Shown one piece after another: positions 27,911 through 37,714 of a stretch of 64,000 nt of DNA. The position numbers and the translations under genes were made by a program. The notes beneath the pieces are model-generated. The model did no database searches and was not told the DNA's origin. It was given only the letters and a program-made list of their open reading frames with translations. Positions within the stretch are counted from its first letter, which is position 1; every line of letters begins with the position of its first letter. The stretch covers positions 310,001 through 374,000 of the forward strand of contig CACLTL010000001.1 in the NCBI GenBank assembly GCA_902609855.1, read 5' to 3'. This DNA comes from an uncultured Pelagibacteraceae bacterium. Its GTDB lineage: Bacteria > Pseudomonadota > Alphaproteobacteria > Pelagibacterales > Pelagibacteraceae.

Positions 27911-29286
27911 TTTAAAAAATAAAAAGATCCTAAGCCTAGGAAGGATAGAAACCCAATGACATCTGTAATGGTTGTCACAAAAACACTTGAGGCTAAAGCA
28001 GGATCAATATTTAATTTTTTTAAAGAAACTGGAACCAATATTCCAAATAAGCCTGCGACAATCATATTTAAGATCATTGAAATACCGATCAATAGTGAAA
28101 GATTTAATTCTTTAAACCATAATTGAACTATTATTGCAGTTATTATTGCGAAAATTATTCCATTTAAAATGCCTATTAGAAATTCTTTACCAACTACTCG
28201 ATTGAAATTACTTTTTGATAATTCTTTAGTAGCTATAGCTCGTATAGTAACTGCTAAAGTTTGCATTCCAGCATTGCCTCCCATTGAAGCAACTATTGGC
28301 ATAAGAAAAGCTAAAGCTACCATCTGCTCAATTGAGGCTCCAAAAAAACTGATAACCCAAGTGGCTAGTAAGGCTGTAAAAAGATTTAATAGCAGCCAAT
28401 TAAACCTTCTTTTTGTTTTTAGCATAACGCTATCAGTAATTTCTTCATCACCAACTCCTGCTAAACGTAATGCATCTTCTTCTGCTTCCTCTTGAACAAC
28501 CGTTACAACATCGTCTGCTGTAATCATACCAACTAATTTATTTTCTTTATTTACTACGCCCGCAGAAACTAAGTTGTAATTTTCAAAAGTTAGTCCAACT
28601 TCTTCTTTGTCCATATTAACTGAAATTAAAACTGGCATTTCTCTCATTATTGAGTTCATCTTTAAATCTCTGGATGTTCTTAGAACTCTTGATGATGGAA
28701 CGGTGCCAATTGGTTTGAACTCATCATCTACGATAAATATCTCTAAGAATTCTTCAGGTAAATCTTTGTCCTCTCTTAAATAATCTATAGTTTGTCCCAC
28801 AGTCCAATTGCTTGGCACAGCAGTAAACTCTCGTTGCATTATTCTAGCTGCAGAGTCCTCGGGATAACTTAAACCTTCTTGTAATAGAAATTTATCCTTG
28901 GGTGGTAATTTTTCTAATACTTTTTCTTTTACTTCTTTTGATAAGTTTTCAAGAATTTTAATAGCATTGTCAGACTCTAATCTCTTTATTATTTTAATAA
29001 GGGAGTCTATAGAAAGTAATTGTAAAACTTCACTTTGAATTGACTCATTTAATTCAATAAAGATTTCTGGATCGATATTAAATGACTCAATTTCAATTAG
29101 TTTTGTTCTTGTTTCAGGATTTAAATTTTCAATTAAATTAGCAACATCTGCTTCGTGCAGATCTTTTAACGTTTGATTAATAAATTCGATGTTTCTGTTT
29201 TCAATATTTTGAGTAAAAGTATTGATAAATTCTTTATTAAAATCTAAATTGACTTTTTTTGTATCTGTTGATTTTGGTAAAGTCAT
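27907..29286 (-). CDS. mgtE: Magnesium transporter MgtE
   Basis: A Mg2+ channel gated by its own cytoplasmic domains. The 459-residue protein has a helical N domain (about 25-130, with EADVANLIENLNPETR), a CBS pair (about 135-260) and a linking helix. Five membrane segments follow from about 290, with the pore-lining PIVASMGGNAGMQTLAVTIRA, the signature of the family. The complete architecture suggests Mg2+-sensing closure as in characterised MgtE. The 3' ends of panC and mgtE overlap by 4 bases. Confidence 0.95.
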   Translation of the reverse strand: MTLPKSTDTKKVNLDFNKEFINTFTQNIENRNIEFINQTLKDLHEADVANLIENLNPETRTKLIEIESFNIDPEIFIELNESIQSEVLQLLSIDSLIKIIKRLESDNAIKILENLSKEVKEKVLEKLPPKDKFLLQEGLSYPEDSAARIMQREFTAVPSNWTVGQTIDYLREDKDLPEEFLEIFIVDDEFKPIGTVPSSRVLRTSRDLKMNSIMREMPVLISVNMDKEEVGLTFENYNLVSAGVVNKENKLVGMITADDVVTVVQEEAEEDALRLAGVGDEEITDSVMLKTKRRFNWLLLNLFTALLATWVISFFGASIEQMVALAFLMPIVASMGGNAGMQTLAVTIRAIATKELSKSNFNRVVGKEFLIGILNGIIFAIITAIIVQLWFKELNLSLLIGISMILNMIVAGLFGILVPVSLKKLNIDPALASSVFVTTITDVIGFLSFLGLGSFYFLN

Positions 29287-29310
29287 AAATACCTCTATAA
29301 GTTTTTTTGA

Positions 29311-29329
29311 GACTATTAGTCTATATAAT
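29311..29329 (+). promoter_or_regulatory. lipB -10 element with adjoining palindrome
   Basis: A perfect TATAAT (29324-29329) lies 17 bases before the lipB ATG. No good -35 is visible at 16-18 bases. An 11-base palindrome GACTATTAGTC (29311-29321) overlaps the spacer between lipB and divergent mgtE. It might be an operator, but could be chance in AT-rich DNA. Confidence 0.35.
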
Positions 29330-29346
29330 GATAAAATTCAAATTAA

Positions 29347-29958
29347 ATGAGTATAGAAATTAAAATTAGCAAAAAACGTATACCCTATAAAGCGGCAATG
29401 CTTTACCTCAATAAAAGAGTTGAGGAAGTTAAAAATGGTACAAATAGAGAATTATTATGGATCCTAGAGCATCCAACTACTTATACGGGCGGTGTAAGTT
29501 TCAACAAAAAAGAAATATTAGATAAAAAAATAAAAATAGTTAAATCAAATAGAGGTGGTAAAATTACACTGCATAACCCAGGACAAAAAATCGTCTACTT
29601 TGTCATCGATTTAAACGAAAGAAAAAAAGACATTAGAAAATTAATAAACTCAATAGAAAAAAGCATTATACAATTTTTAGAAAATTATAAAATTAAAGCC
29701 AAAAATGATAAAAAAAACATAGGCATTTGGGTTAAGGATAAGAAAATTGCAGCAATTGGTATTAGAGTATCTAGATGGATAGCCTATCATGGTTGTTCAA
29801 TTAACATTTCAAATAATTTAAATCAGTATTTAAAAATTATTCCCTGTGGCTTAGATAATAAAAAAATAACTTCGATTTTAGAAATAAAAAATATAAAACC
29901 TAAGAATTTTGAAAGTATTTTGGCAAATATTTTTATTAAAAATATTAAAAAAATTTAA
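29347..29958 (+). CDS. lipB: Lipoyl(octanoyl) transferase
   Basis: Moves octanoyl from acyl carrier protein to lipoyl domains of 2-oxoacid dehydrogenases and the glycine cleavage H protein. The 203-residue protein has LEHPTTYTGG, NRGGKITLHNPGQ (normally RGG..T.HGPGQ), the catalytic lysine in KKIAAIGIRVSRW, and YHGCSINISNNL...IIPCGL with the catalytic cysteine in PCG. It is divergent from mgtE. lipA is not adjacent. Confidence 0.93.
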   Translation: MSIEIKISKKRIPYKAAMLYLNKRVEEVKNGTNRELLWILEHPTTYTGGVSFNKKEILDKKIKIVKSNRGGKITLHNPGQKIVYFVIDLNERKKDIRKLINSIEKSIIQFLENYKIKAKNDKKNIGIWVKDKKIAAIGIRVSRWIAYHGCSINISNNLNQYLKIIPCGLDNKKITSILEIKNIKPKNFESILANIFIKNIKKI

Positions 29959-30848
29959 ATATTTTTTTTAAGAAAATCTTCAAACATATTATTATATTTT
30001 GCTTTAAAATTATATTGAATGTTGTTTATCATAAATTTAATCTTATAAGCATGTAACATAAGATTTTTTATTTTTTTTTTATTACTTAGAAAATATTTAT
30101 CGTCACCAACTATTGGATTTCCAATATTTAAAAGTTGTTTTCTTAATTGATGTTTTCTTCCAGTTATTGGATTTAATTCTAAGAACGAGTAACTCTCATT
30201 TGATTTGATTACTTTTAAATTTGAAACAGCTTTTTGAACAATTTTTTTTTTATTTTCATAATATATAAGATCATCTTTCATAATTTTAATTGATTTAGTC
30301 ACTTTACCATGTACTAAAGCTAAATAAGTTTTGTGAATTTTTCTTATTCTAAATAATGATGTAAATAGTTGGGCAAATTTTCTATTTTTTGCAATTATTA
30401 AAACTCCAGATGTATCTTTATCTAGTCTATGGACAATAAAAGGTTTTGAATTTTCAAAATATTTTGTATTTTTAAGTATATCTATAATATTTTTAAATGA
30501 TTTTGTTCCAGATTGAACCGGCACACCTATTGGTTTATTAATCACAATAAAATTTTCATTATCTTCTAAAACATAATCATCATATGAATTAATTTCTTTT
30601 TTTTTGGGTATATATTTAATTATTTTTTCATTATCTGTTGGCTTAAACTTTAAAATATCATAAATCTCAACTAAATCTCCAGTTTGTAATCTATACGATG
30701 ATTTAGTTTTTTTTTTATTAACTTTAATTTTGTTTTGTCTTATGATTTTTTCTATTAAAGAATGTGGTAAGTTTATTACTTTAAGTTTAAACCATTTGTC
30801 GAGACGTGAGTCATTAAAGTCATCGTCTACAGTAAAGGTTTTGGGCAT
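29955..30848 (-). CDS. rluC: 23S rRNA pseudouridine synthase, RluC/RluD family
   Basis: Isomerises specific uridines of 23S rRNA. The 297-residue protein has an N-terminal S4 RNA-binding domain (about 13-60) and a catalytic domain with HRLDKDTSGVL, in which D143 is the nucleophile. KPIGVPVQSGT at 105-115 favours RluC over RluD, but the exact target uridines are not certain. The gene lies 11 bases downstream of rplQ and may be read from the ribosomal transcript. Its 3' end overlaps lipB by 4 bases. Confidence 0.88.
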   Translation of the reverse strand: MPKTFTVDDDFNDSRLDKWFKLKVINLPHSLIEKIIRQNKIKVNKKKTKSSYRLQTGDLVEIYDILKFKPTDNEKIIKYIPKKKEINSYDDYVLEDNENFIVINKPIGVPVQSGTKSFKNIIDILKNTKYFENSKPFIVHRLDKDTSGVLIIAKNRKFAQLFTSLFRIRKIHKTYLALVHGKVTKSIKIMKDDLIYYENKKKIVQKAVSNLKVIKSNESYSFLELNPITGRKHQLRKQLLNIGNPIVGDDKYFLSNKKKIKNLMLHAYKIKFMINNIQYNFKAKYNNMFEDFLKKNI

Positions 30849-30859
30849 GTAAGCTTAAT

Positions 30860-31309
30860 TTATTTGCCTGCAACTTTTGGTTCTGCTGGCGTTTCTTTTG
30901 TTTTATCTTTTGTTTGAGTTTTTTTTGGTTTATCTACCTTTTTAGCTTCAGGATTTCTATCAACTAGTTCGATTACAGCCATGGGTGCATCATCACCAGT
31001 TCTAAATCCAGCTTTCAAAACTCTAGAATAGCCACCTTTTCGAGAACTGTATCTTTTAGATAGTTCATCAAATACTTTTGTCACTGATTTTTTGTCTTGT
31101 AATTTTGAAAATAGTCTTTTTTTATTACTTAAAATATTTTTTTTACCAATTGTGATAACTTTATCTATTTGAGGTTTAAGTTCTTTTGCTTTTGGTAAAG
31201 TAGTAATTATTTGTTCATATTTAATTAAAGAATTAAGCATATTTTTAAATAAAGCTTTACGATGTTCGCTTGTTTTATTTAATTTTCTGTAGCCTATTCC
31301 GTGTCTCAT
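30860..31309 (-). CDS. rplQ: 50S ribosomal protein L17
   Basis: A large-subunit protein near the exit tunnel and the last gene of the alpha operon. [24 protein letters not shown] is the conserved N-terminus; the folded part ends near residue 121 with [13 protein letters not shown] further 28 residues form a Lys/Thr/Pro-rich tail that is probably disordered. The ATG overlaps the rpoA stop by one base. Confidence 0.97.
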   Translation of the reverse strand: MRHGIGYRKLNKTSEHRKALFKNMLNSLIKYEQIITTLPKAKELKPQIDKVITIGKKNILSNKKRLFSKLQDKKSVTKVFDELSKRYSSRKGGYSRVLKAGFRTGDDAPMAVIELVDRNPEAKKVDKPKKTQTKDKTKETPAEPKVAGK

Positions 31310-32343
31310 TAGTAGTTATTTTCTTCTAATTTTTTAGATAACTCAGCAATATTATCAGGAGGCCAATTAGGTATTTCCATACCTAAATATAAGGACATAG
31401 TATTTAATACCTCTTTAATTTCATTTAGAGACTTTCTTCCGAAATTTGGTGTTCTTAACATTTCTGGCTCAGTTTTTTGAACTAAATCTCCAATGTAAAT
31501 TATATTGTCGTTCTTTAAACAATTCATTGATCTGACAGATAACTCCAGTTCTTCAACTCTTTTTAGTAAATTTCTATTAAATTCAGGTTCTGAAGATTTT
31601 ACCTCTTTAACTACTTCCTGGGGATCTTCAAAATTCACAAACATTGATAACTGATCTTGAAATATCCTTGCTGAATAAGCAATTGCATCTTCTGCATCAA
31701 CAGTTCCGTTTGTTTCTACTGTCATAACTAACTTATCATAGTCTAAAGCGCTTCCAGCTCTGGTATTTTCTACTGAAAAAGAAACTTTTTTTACTGGACT
31801 AAATAGTGAGTCAATTGAAATTAGACCCAACGGGCTATCCTCAGATTTATTTTTTGGAGCTGGTACATATCCTTTACCATTGCTTACCATTAGTTCCATA
31901 TGAAAATGAGTTTTTTCGTCAAGATTACAAATTACTTGTTCTGGGTTTAAAATCTCGATTTCAGGAACAAGCGTAATGTCTTTGGCTTTTACTTCTTTAG
32001 GACCTTTTATATCTAAAATAATTTTTTTTGGGCTAGATGATGAAGATTTTATAGCTAAATTTTTAACATTTAAAACAATATCTGTTACATCTTCACTTAC
32101 ACCCTTAATTGATGAAAATTCATGCAGTACACCATCAATTTGAATAGAAGTTACTGCTGCTCCTTGTATGGAAGATAATAATATTCTTCTTAAAGAGTTT
32201 CCTATTGTTTGTCCAAAACCTTTTTCTAAAGGTTCAGCTGTAACTTTAGCAATTGTTTTGTCCTCATTGCTTGAAATATCAAGTTTGTTCGGTTTAATTA
32301 AAGCTTTCCAATTTTTATCTATTACATTTGTAGTAGTCTGCAT
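31309..32343 (-). CDS. rpoA: RNA polymerase alpha subunit
   Basis: Assembly platform of RNA polymerase. The 344-residue protein has an N-terminal domain (about 10-235) with [22 protein letters not shown], used for dimerisation and beta/beta' contact, a short linker, and a C-terminal domain (about 260-325) with the two HhH helices that bind UP elements and activators ([19 protein letters not shown]). Both domains are intact. TAATG overlaps couple it to rpsK and rplQ. Confidence 0.98.
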   Translation of the reverse strand: MQTTTNVIDKNWKALIKPNKLDISSNEDKTIAKVTAEPLEKGFGQTIGNSLRRILLSSIQGAAVTSIQIDGVLHEFSSIKGVSEDVTDIVLNVKNLAIKSSSSSPKKIILDIKGPKEVKAKDITLVPEIEILNPEQVICNLDEKTHFHMELMVSNGKGYVPAPKNKSEDSPLGLISIDSLFSPVKKVSFSVENTRAGSALDYDKLVMTVETNGTVDAEDAIAYSARIFQDQLSMFVNFEDPQEVVKEVKSSEPEFNRNLLKRVEELELSVRSMNCLKNDNIIYIGDLVQKTEPEMLRTPNFGRKSLNEIKEVLNTMSLYLGMEIPNWPPDNIAELSKKLEENNY

Positions 32344-32789
32344 TATACTCTCCTTCTTTTTGGTGGTCTTGCACCATTATGTGGCATAGGTGTAGTGTCT
32401 TTTATTGACAAAATTTTAAATCCTCTTGATTGTAATGATCTTAAGGCAGTTTCTCTTCCAGAACCTGGTCCTTTAACTTGAACAGTTAATGTTCGTAAAC
32501 CTTGTTCAAAAGCCTTCGCGCCAGCATCATCAGCAGCAACTTGTGCAGCATATGGCGTAGATTTTCTCGAACCTTTAAAACCTTTAGCGCCAGCAGATGA
32601 CCATGATACTACATTTCCGCTCTCATCAGCTATTGAAATAATCGTATTATTAAAAGTGGAGTATACATATGCAATGCCAGAAGTTATATTTTTTTTAATT
32701 TTTTTCTTTTTTTTAAACGTGCTTACTTTTTTTGTATCAAGCTTCTTTACTTCAACTTTCTTTTCAACTTTTTCATTTTTTTTGTTCAT
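32343..32789 (-). CDS. rpsK: 30S ribosomal protein S11
   Basis: A platform protein of the small subunit. The core starts at about residue 36 ([19 protein letters not shown]) and ends [12 protein letters not shown], as in all S11 proteins. The product is about 20 residues longer than usual, because of an N-terminal extension made almost entirely of Lys, Val, Glu and Thr. The extension is in frame, and no other Met precedes the core, so it is probably translated. Confidence 0.97.
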   Translation of the reverse strand: MNKKNEKVEKKVEVKKLDTKKVSTFKKKKKIKKNITSGIAYVYSTFNNTIISIADESGNVVSWSSAGAKGFKGSRKSTPYAAQVAADDAGAKAFEQGLRTLTVQVKGPGSGRETALRSLQSRGFKILSIKDTTPMPHNGARPPKRRRV

Positions 32790-32796
32790 TTATATT

Positions 32797-33180
32797 TTAT
32801 TTTTTCAATGGAGTTAATTTTTTACCAGCAATTGCAATGGCTTTCCCTTTCCTAGTTCTTGCATTACATTGTGTTCTTTGACCTCTGACTGGTAACTTTT
32901 TTTTATGTCTAGAACCTCTATAACACGCAAGATCTACTAGTCTTTTTATATTTACTGAGACTTCTCTTCTCAAATCTCCTTCTACTTTATGATTAGCGTC
33001 TATAAATTCTCTAATTTTTAGAACTTGTTCTTCTGATAATTCGTTTACTCTTTTTGAAGATGGGATATCCAATTTTTTACAAATTTTCTTTGATGAGTGT
33101 AAACCTATTCCATGGATATAAGTCAGTGCTATACTAACAACTTTATTTTGTGGAATATTTATTCCTGCAATACGAGCCAT
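32797..33180 (-). CDS. rpsM: 30S ribosomal protein S13
   Basis: A head protein that contacts L5 and P-site tRNA. The 127-residue protein has [26 protein letters not shown] at the N-terminus and the basic C-terminus [16 protein letters not shown]. It starts 56 bases after adk, the largest gap inside the ribosomal run apart from those around rpsL and rpoB. rpmJ (L36), which commonly sits between secY and rpsM, is missing. Confidence 0.98.
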   Translation of the reverse strand: MARIAGINIPQNKVVSIALTYIHGIGLHSSKKICKKLDIPSSKRVNELSEEQVLKIREFIDANHKVEGDLRREVSVNIKRLVDLACYRGSRHKKKLPVRGQRTQCNARTRKGKAIAIAGKKLTPLKK

Positions 33181-33236
33181 AAATTAATTAATGAATTTCT
33201 ATTTCCTGCGTATTTATATTGTCTAATCTCTTAAAG

Positions 33237-33809
33237 TCAACCCTTGATACGCTCTATTAAACCGCTTATTTCATCGCTAATTTCAGTAATTGACATCTCT
33301 CCATTGACTACTTTCAGTAAATTAGATTTTTTGTAGAAATCTATTACCGGTTTAATATTTTTTTCATAAGTTTCAAATCTTTTTATGGCTATATCATCTT
33401 TATCATCTTGCCTTTTTTCTAAAGTTTTTCTTTCAGAAATTCTTTTTTTTATAGTAATTAAATTAACGGACAATTTTAAAACTAGATCTATTTTTTGATT
33501 ATATTTATTTAACAAAAAATCAAGATTTTTTGCTTGAGTCAAATTTCTTGGATAACCATCAAATATTAATCTATTTTTAAAAATATCATTAGATATATAT
33601 TTTTCAATTAAATCACCAACTACTTTATCCGAAACTAAATTACCAGAGTTGATTACTGAAGAAATTTCTTGTCCTAATTTAGTTTTATTTATTATTTCGT
33701 TCCTTAATAGTTCGCCTGTAGAAAGTTGATGTAATTGAAATTTTTTAACTATTAGATTTGATTGAGTTCCTTTACCAGCGCCAGGTGGACCAAAAATAAC
33801 TATATTCAT
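33237..33809 (-). CDS. adk: Adenylate kinase
   Basis: Interconverts ATP+AMP and 2 ADP. The 190-residue protein has the P-loop FGPPGAGKGTQ near residue 6, the AMP-site STGELLR, and LIFDGYPRN. The LID region is short (RKTLEKRQDDKDD), so this is the short variant without the zinc/LID insertion. It is embedded between secY and rpsM, a frequent position, with 7 bases to secY. Confidence 0.96.
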   Translation of the reverse strand: MNIVIFGPPGAGKGTQSNLIVKKFQLHQLSTGELLRNEIINKTKLGQEISSVINSGNLVSDKVVGDLIEKYISNDIFKNRLIFDGYPRNLTQAKNLDFLLNKYNQKIDLVLKLSVNLITIKKRISERKTLEKRQDDKDDIAIKRFETYEKNIKPVIDFYKKSNLLKVVNGEMSITEISDEISGLIERIKG

Positions 33810-33816
33810 TTATTAG

Positions 33817-35121
33817 TTACTTACCAAATTTTGTTTTTTTAATTAAAGACTCGTATTGTGAACTCATTAATCTTGTTTGAACTTGAGTTACCGTGTCCAT
33901 GGCAACAACTACTACTATCAATATTGATGTTCCACCCAAATAAAATGGGATTGGATATTTTGCGATCAAAAATTCTGGCATTAAACAAACAAAAGTTAAA
34001 TATAATGCCCCAACTGTTGTTAATCTTATTAAAATTGTATCAATGTATTCGGCAGTTCTTTCTCCTGGCCTTATACCTGGTATATAACCACCATATTTTC
34101 TTAAATTTTCAGCTGTCTCTTTCGGATTAAAAACAATTGAAGTATAAAAAAAAGAAAAAAATATTATTCCTGAAGCGTAAAGCATCATATATAAAGGTTG
34201 ACCTTGAGTGAACATAGAGGATATTTTTAAAAAAGTATCTGACTCTGCAAAACCAAAATTAGAAATCGTTATTGGCAAAAGTAATAAAGCTGAGGCAAAT
34301 ATAGCAGGTATCACGCCTGCTGTATTAATTTTAAGGGGAAGATGAGATGACTCTCCACCATACATTTTATTACCAACTTGTCTTTTAGGATAATTAATTA
34401 AAATTTTTCTCATCGCTCTCTCAAAGAAAACAATAAATAAAACAGTTAAAATTACTAAAACAAATATACCTACTATCATTACAGCAGATAAAGCACCTGT
34501 TCTACCTAACTCAAAAGTTGATGCTAAAGCTCTTGGTATTTCTGCTACTATACCAGAAAAAATAATTAATGATATTCCATTACCAACACCTCTTAAAGTT
34601 ATTTGCTCTCCCAACCACATTAAAAAAGTAGTTCCAGCAACAAGTGAAATTGTTGTAATAATCCTAAAAGACATTCCAGGCTCAATAACTAAGTTGCCTG
34701 CATTTTCTAAACCAACTGAAACTCCATACCCTTGTAGACATGCTATTAATACAGTCCCGTATCTAGTTATCTGTGTAATTTTTTTTCTTCCCAGTTCGCC
34801 TTGATCTTTAAGATTTTTAAAATAATCAGATACACCTGTAAGCAATTGAACAATTATCGAAGAAGAAATATATGGCATGATACCTAAAGCGAATATTGCC
34901 ATTCTTGTGACAGCACCACCTGAAAACATATTAAACATTCCCAGTAAACCTTTTTGACTTGATGCCATGATTTCTTTTAAAGCTAAAGGATCGATACCTG
35001 CTAGAGGAACATAGGTGCCTAAACGATAAATTATTAAAATTAAAATTGTAAAGAAAATTCTATTTTTTAAATCTTTTGCCTGACTAAAGGCACCAGCTGT
35101 ATTAATTGTTTCACTTGACAT
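33817..35121 (-). CDS. secY: Protein translocase subunit SecY
   Basis: Channel-forming subunit of the Sec translocon. The 434-residue protein has ten membrane segments. It also has the plug-region LLGMFNMFSGGAVTRMAIFALGIMPYISSSI, the cytoplasmic loop FFERAMRKILINYPKRQ and NPKETAENLRKYGGYIPGIRPG, all typical of SecY. It is in the spc cluster after rplO (6-base gap). Its partner secE lies at 57.9 kb on the same strand. Confidence 0.98.
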   Translation of the reverse strand: MSSETINTAGAFSQAKDLKNRIFFTILILIIYRLGTYVPLAGIDPLALKEIMASSQKGLLGMFNMFSGGAVTRMAIFALGIMPYISSSIIVQLLTGVSDYFKNLKDQGELGRKKITQITRYGTVLIACLQGYGVSVGLENAGNLVIEPGMSFRIITTISLVAGTTFLMWLGEQITLRGVGNGISLIIFSGIVAEIPRALASTFELGRTGALSAVMIVGIFVLVILTVLFIVFFERAMRKILINYPKRQVGNKMYGGESSHLPLKINTAGVIPAIFASALLLLPITISNFGFAESDTFLKISSMFTQGQPLYMMLYASGIIFFSFFYTSIVFNPKETAENLRKYGGYIPGIRPGERTAEYIDTILIRLTTVGALYLTFVCLMPEFLIAKYPIPFYLGGTSILIVVVVAMDTVTQVQTRLMSSQYESLIKKTKFGK

Positions 35122-35127
35122 TTAAAT

Positions 35128-35580
35128 TTACTTTTTAATTATACTTAATTTTCCACCTGCTTTTTCAATCTTAGATAAAGCTTGTTTTGATGCGAAATGT
35201 GCGGATATTTCTACATTGTTTTTAATTTCTCCAGTACCTAGAATTTTTAATTTATCAAATTTTTTATTTATTAATTTTTTATCCTTTAAAATTTTTAAAT
35301 CTAATGAATTCTTTATATTGTTTTTTGGTTTATCTAAAATACTTTGAATTTTAGATAAATTTAATATAGCAACATTATTTTTATTTAAAGATTTAAAACC
35401 TCTTTTAGGTAATCTTCTATATAAAGGCATTTGACCACCTTCAAAACTTTTAATAGCTACCCCAGATCTTGATTTTTGTCCTTTATGACCTCTCGAAGAT
35501 GTTTTACCCCTTCCTGAACCTATACCTCTACCAACTCTAATTTTTTTTTTGTTGTTTTTAACTAAGCTATTTAATTGCAT
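35128..35580 (-). CDS. rplO: 50S ribosomal protein L15
   Basis: A late-assembling large-subunit protein. The 150-residue protein has the Gly-rich RVGRGIGSGRGKTSSRGHKGQKSRSG stretch and GGQMPLYRRLPKRGF. The middle part is reduced and Lys/Asn-rich, but the C-terminal ISAHFASKQALSKIEKAGG is retained. It overlaps rpsE by one base (TAATG), leaving no room for rpmD (L30), which normally sits between them. Confidence 0.97.
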   Translation of the reverse strand: MQLNSLVKNNKKKIRVGRGIGSGRGKTSSRGHKGQKSRSGVAIKSFEGGQMPLYRRLPKRGFKSLNKNNVAILNLSKIQSILDKPKNNIKNSLDLKILKDKKLINKKFDKLKILGTGEIKNNVEISAHFASKQALSKIEKAGGKLSIIKK

Positions 35581-36098
35581 TATTTGGCCTCTCTTTTTAA
35601 AACAATATCCGAGATTTTTTTTCCTCTTATAGCTGATATGATTTTTGGTGTGTTTTGTGATTTTAATCCGTTAACACAAGCTTTTAATACATTATGAGGG
35701 TTTGCTGAACCAAGTGATTTTGCTACCACGTCTTGGATTCCTAAAACTTCACATACGGAACGTATTGCACCACCTGCAATTATACCTGTACCTGCTGGAG
35801 CTGATCTTAAAAAAACTTTTCCAGAACCATTTTTTCCCTGCACATCATGGTGAAGAGTTCTTCCATCTTTAAGAGGTATTTTTATCAAATTTCTTTTGGC
35901 GTCATCTGTGGCTTTTTTTATTGCATCTGGTACTTGTTTTGACTTACCTTGACCAATACCTACAGATCCTTTTTGATTACCAACAACAACTAAAGCGGCA
36001 AAACCAAATCTTCTACCGCCTTTTACTACTTTTGTAATTCTATTTATTGCTACTAATTTTTCTTTTATTTCAGGCTCTATTTTTTTATTTTCAGTCAT
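35580..36098 (-). CDS. rpsE: 30S ribosomal protein S5
   Basis: A decoding-site protein of the small subunit. The 172-residue protein has [21 protein letters not shown], the double-stranded-RNA-binding-type N-terminal domain, and the C-terminal [22 protein letters not shown]. It lies one base after rplR. The usual downstream gene rpmD is missing. Confidence 0.98.
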   Translation of the reverse strand: MTENKKIEPEIKEKLVAINRITKVVKGGRRFGFAALVVVGNQKGSVGIGQGKSKQVPDAIKKATDDAKRNLIKIPLKDGRTLHHDVQGKNGSGKVFLRSAPAGTGIIAGGAIRSVCEVLGIQDVVAKSLGSANPHNVLKACVNGLKSQNTPKIISAIRGKKISDIVLKREAK

Positions 36099-36099
36099 A

Positions 36100-36453
36100 T
36101 TAAAATTTTAATCCATTTTTTCTTAATGTTTCAGCAAACGTTTTAACTCTACCATGAAATTTATAACCACCTCTATCAAAATAAACTTTATCAATATTTT
36201 GTTCTTTAGCTCTTTTTGCTAATATCTCACCTATCAAGACTGACTTTTCCATTTTTTTTACTTTTTTTAATTTTATTTCTTTTTCAATTGATGAAGCTGA
36301 AACTAAAGTTTTTTTTTGTTTATCATCGATAATTTGAGCAGATAAGTTTTTTAATGATTTGGATACAGATATTCTATATCTATTAACATTAACACTTTTA
36401 GTTTTTTTTCTATTTCTTAACTTTCTTTTTATTTTATTATTAATTCTTTTCAT
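36100..36453 (-). CDS. rplR: 50S ribosomal protein L18
   Basis: Binds 5S rRNA with L5 and L25. The 117-residue protein has the basic N-terminus [21 protein letters not shown] and ends [26 protein letters not shown] with F in place of the first Y ([14 protein letters not shown]), the conserved C-terminal signature. The start shares a base with the rplF stop. Confidence 0.97.
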   Translation of the reverse strand: MKRINNKIKRKLRNRKKTKSVNVNRYRISVSKSLKNLSAQIIDDKQKKTLVSASSIEKEIKLKKVKKMEKSVLIGEILAKRAKEQNIDKVYFDRGGYKFHGRVKTFAETLRKNGLKF

Positions 36454-36995
36454 TATTTCTTTTTACCTTCTTTTCTTAAAATAAACTGTCCTCTTTCTTT
36501 GATACCTTTTCCTTTATATGGTTCTATAGGTTTTAAGTTTTTAATATCAGCTGCAATTTTTGTAACTAATTCTTTATCAACGCCACTTATTTTTATTACT
36601 GTTTGTTTTTCAACAGTTATTTTAATTTCTTTTGGTATCTTAAAATTTACATCATGGCTAAATCCAATTTGTAAATTTAAGTTTTCTCCTTTTAAATTAG
36701 CTCTAAAGCCAACACCATTTAGTTCTAATATTTTTTCATGTCCTGATGTAACACCGGTTACAGCATTATTAATCAAGCTTCTGTATGTACCCCACATAAT
36801 TGATATCTTTTTATCTATTTTCTTTTCTAAAGGTTCTAGCTGAAATTCGCTATCAATTAATTTAGAAGAGAAAATTTTGTCATTTATGGTTAACTTTTTT
36901 GTTCCTTTTGGACCTGAAATAGTTAAATCAGCTCCATCAATTTTTATTGAAGAGTCTTTTGGGATAATGATATTTTTTTTTCCTATTTTAGACAT
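36453..36995 (-). CDS. rplF: 50S ribosomal protein L6
   Basis: A large-subunit protein near the GTPase-associated centre, with two repeats of the L6 fold. [12 protein letters not shown] is the natural N-terminus and [23 protein letters not shown] the conserved end. I use the ATG at 36995 (180 residues). A TTG at 37010 would add five residues and overlap rpsH by 16 bases; with the ATG the overlap is the usual single base (TAATG). Confidence 0.97.
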   Translation of the reverse strand: MSKIGKKNIIIPKDSSIKIDGADLTISGPKGTKKLTINDKIFSSKLIDSEFQLEPLEKKIDKKISIMWGTYRSLINNAVTGVTSGHEKILELNGVGFRANLKGENLNLQIGFSHDVNFKIPKEIKITVEKQTVIKISGVDKELVTKIAADIKNLKPIEPYKGKGIKERGQFILRKEGKKK

Positions 36996-37393
36996 TAAAA
37001 TACCCTGCAAATTATTTCTCCGCCAACATTATTTTTTCTTGCTTCGGCATCACTCATTACTCCTTTAGGTGTAGATAAAATAGCTAAACCTAATCCGTTC
37101 ATTACTTTTGGGATACTCGTTGCTCTAGAGTATACTCTTCTTCCTGGTTTCGAAATTCTTTTAATCTCTTTTATTACTGGATCTCCTTCATAATATTTTA
37201 GTGAAATTTTTAAACTAGTTTTATTATTTTCTGTTTTTTCAATAAAATAATCTTTTATGTAACCCTCATTTTTTAATATTTCTAATATATTTTTTCTAAA
37301 ATTAGATGATGGAATTATAACTGAGTTTAGTGACCTCATCTGGCCATTTCTAATTCTTGAAAACATATCTCCTATCGGATCTGTAAATGTCAT
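36995..37393 (-). CDS. rpsH: 30S ribosomal protein S8
   Basis: A primary 16S rRNA-binding protein and, in many bacteria, translational repressor of its own operon. The 132-residue protein starts MTFTDPIGDMFSRIRNGQM and ends STPKGVMSDAEARKNNVGGEIICRVF, matching the family at both ends. It is preceded by rpsN with a 7-base spacer. Confidence 0.98.
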   Translation of the reverse strand: MTFTDPIGDMFSRIRNGQMRSLNSVIIPSSNFRKNILEILKNEGYIKDYFIEKTENNKTSLKISLKYYEGDPVIKEIKRISKPGRRVYSRATSIPKVMNGLGLAILSTPKGVMSDAEARKNNVGGEIICRVF

Positions 37394-37400
37394 TTTCCTC

Positions 37401-37706
37401 CTACCAACTTGATTTAGTTATTCCAGGAATCTTACCAGCTGACGCCATGTCCCTTAGTGCAATCCTTGATATTTTTAATTTTCTATAAACCCCATGAGGT
37501 CTTCCAGAAACTTCACATCTATTTCTAATTCTAATCTTAGCTGAGTTTTTTGGAAGTTTATTAAGTTTAAGTTGTGCCTCAAATCTTTCAGATAATTCTA
37601 ATTTTCTATTATTGATAATCTTTTTTAAAGCTGCTCTTTTTTTTGCATACTTTTTTACTAATTTTATTCGCCTTAAATTTTTTTGTATTGCGCTTGTTTT
37701 AGCCAT
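37401..37706 (-). CDS. rpsN: 30S ribosomal protein S14
   Basis: A small-subunit head protein. The 101-residue form is the long type without the CxxC zinc motif: the segment reads IRNRCEVSGRPHGVYRKLKISRIALRDMASAGKIPGITKSSW. A gene between rplE and rpsH is the standard spc order. Confidence 0.98.
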   Translation of the reverse strand: MAKTSAIQKNLRRIKLVKKYAKKRAALKKIINNRKLELSERFEAQLKLNKLPKNSAKIRIRNRCEVSGRPHGVYRKLKISRIALRDMASAGKIPGITKSSW

Positions 37707-37714
37707 ATATATCC

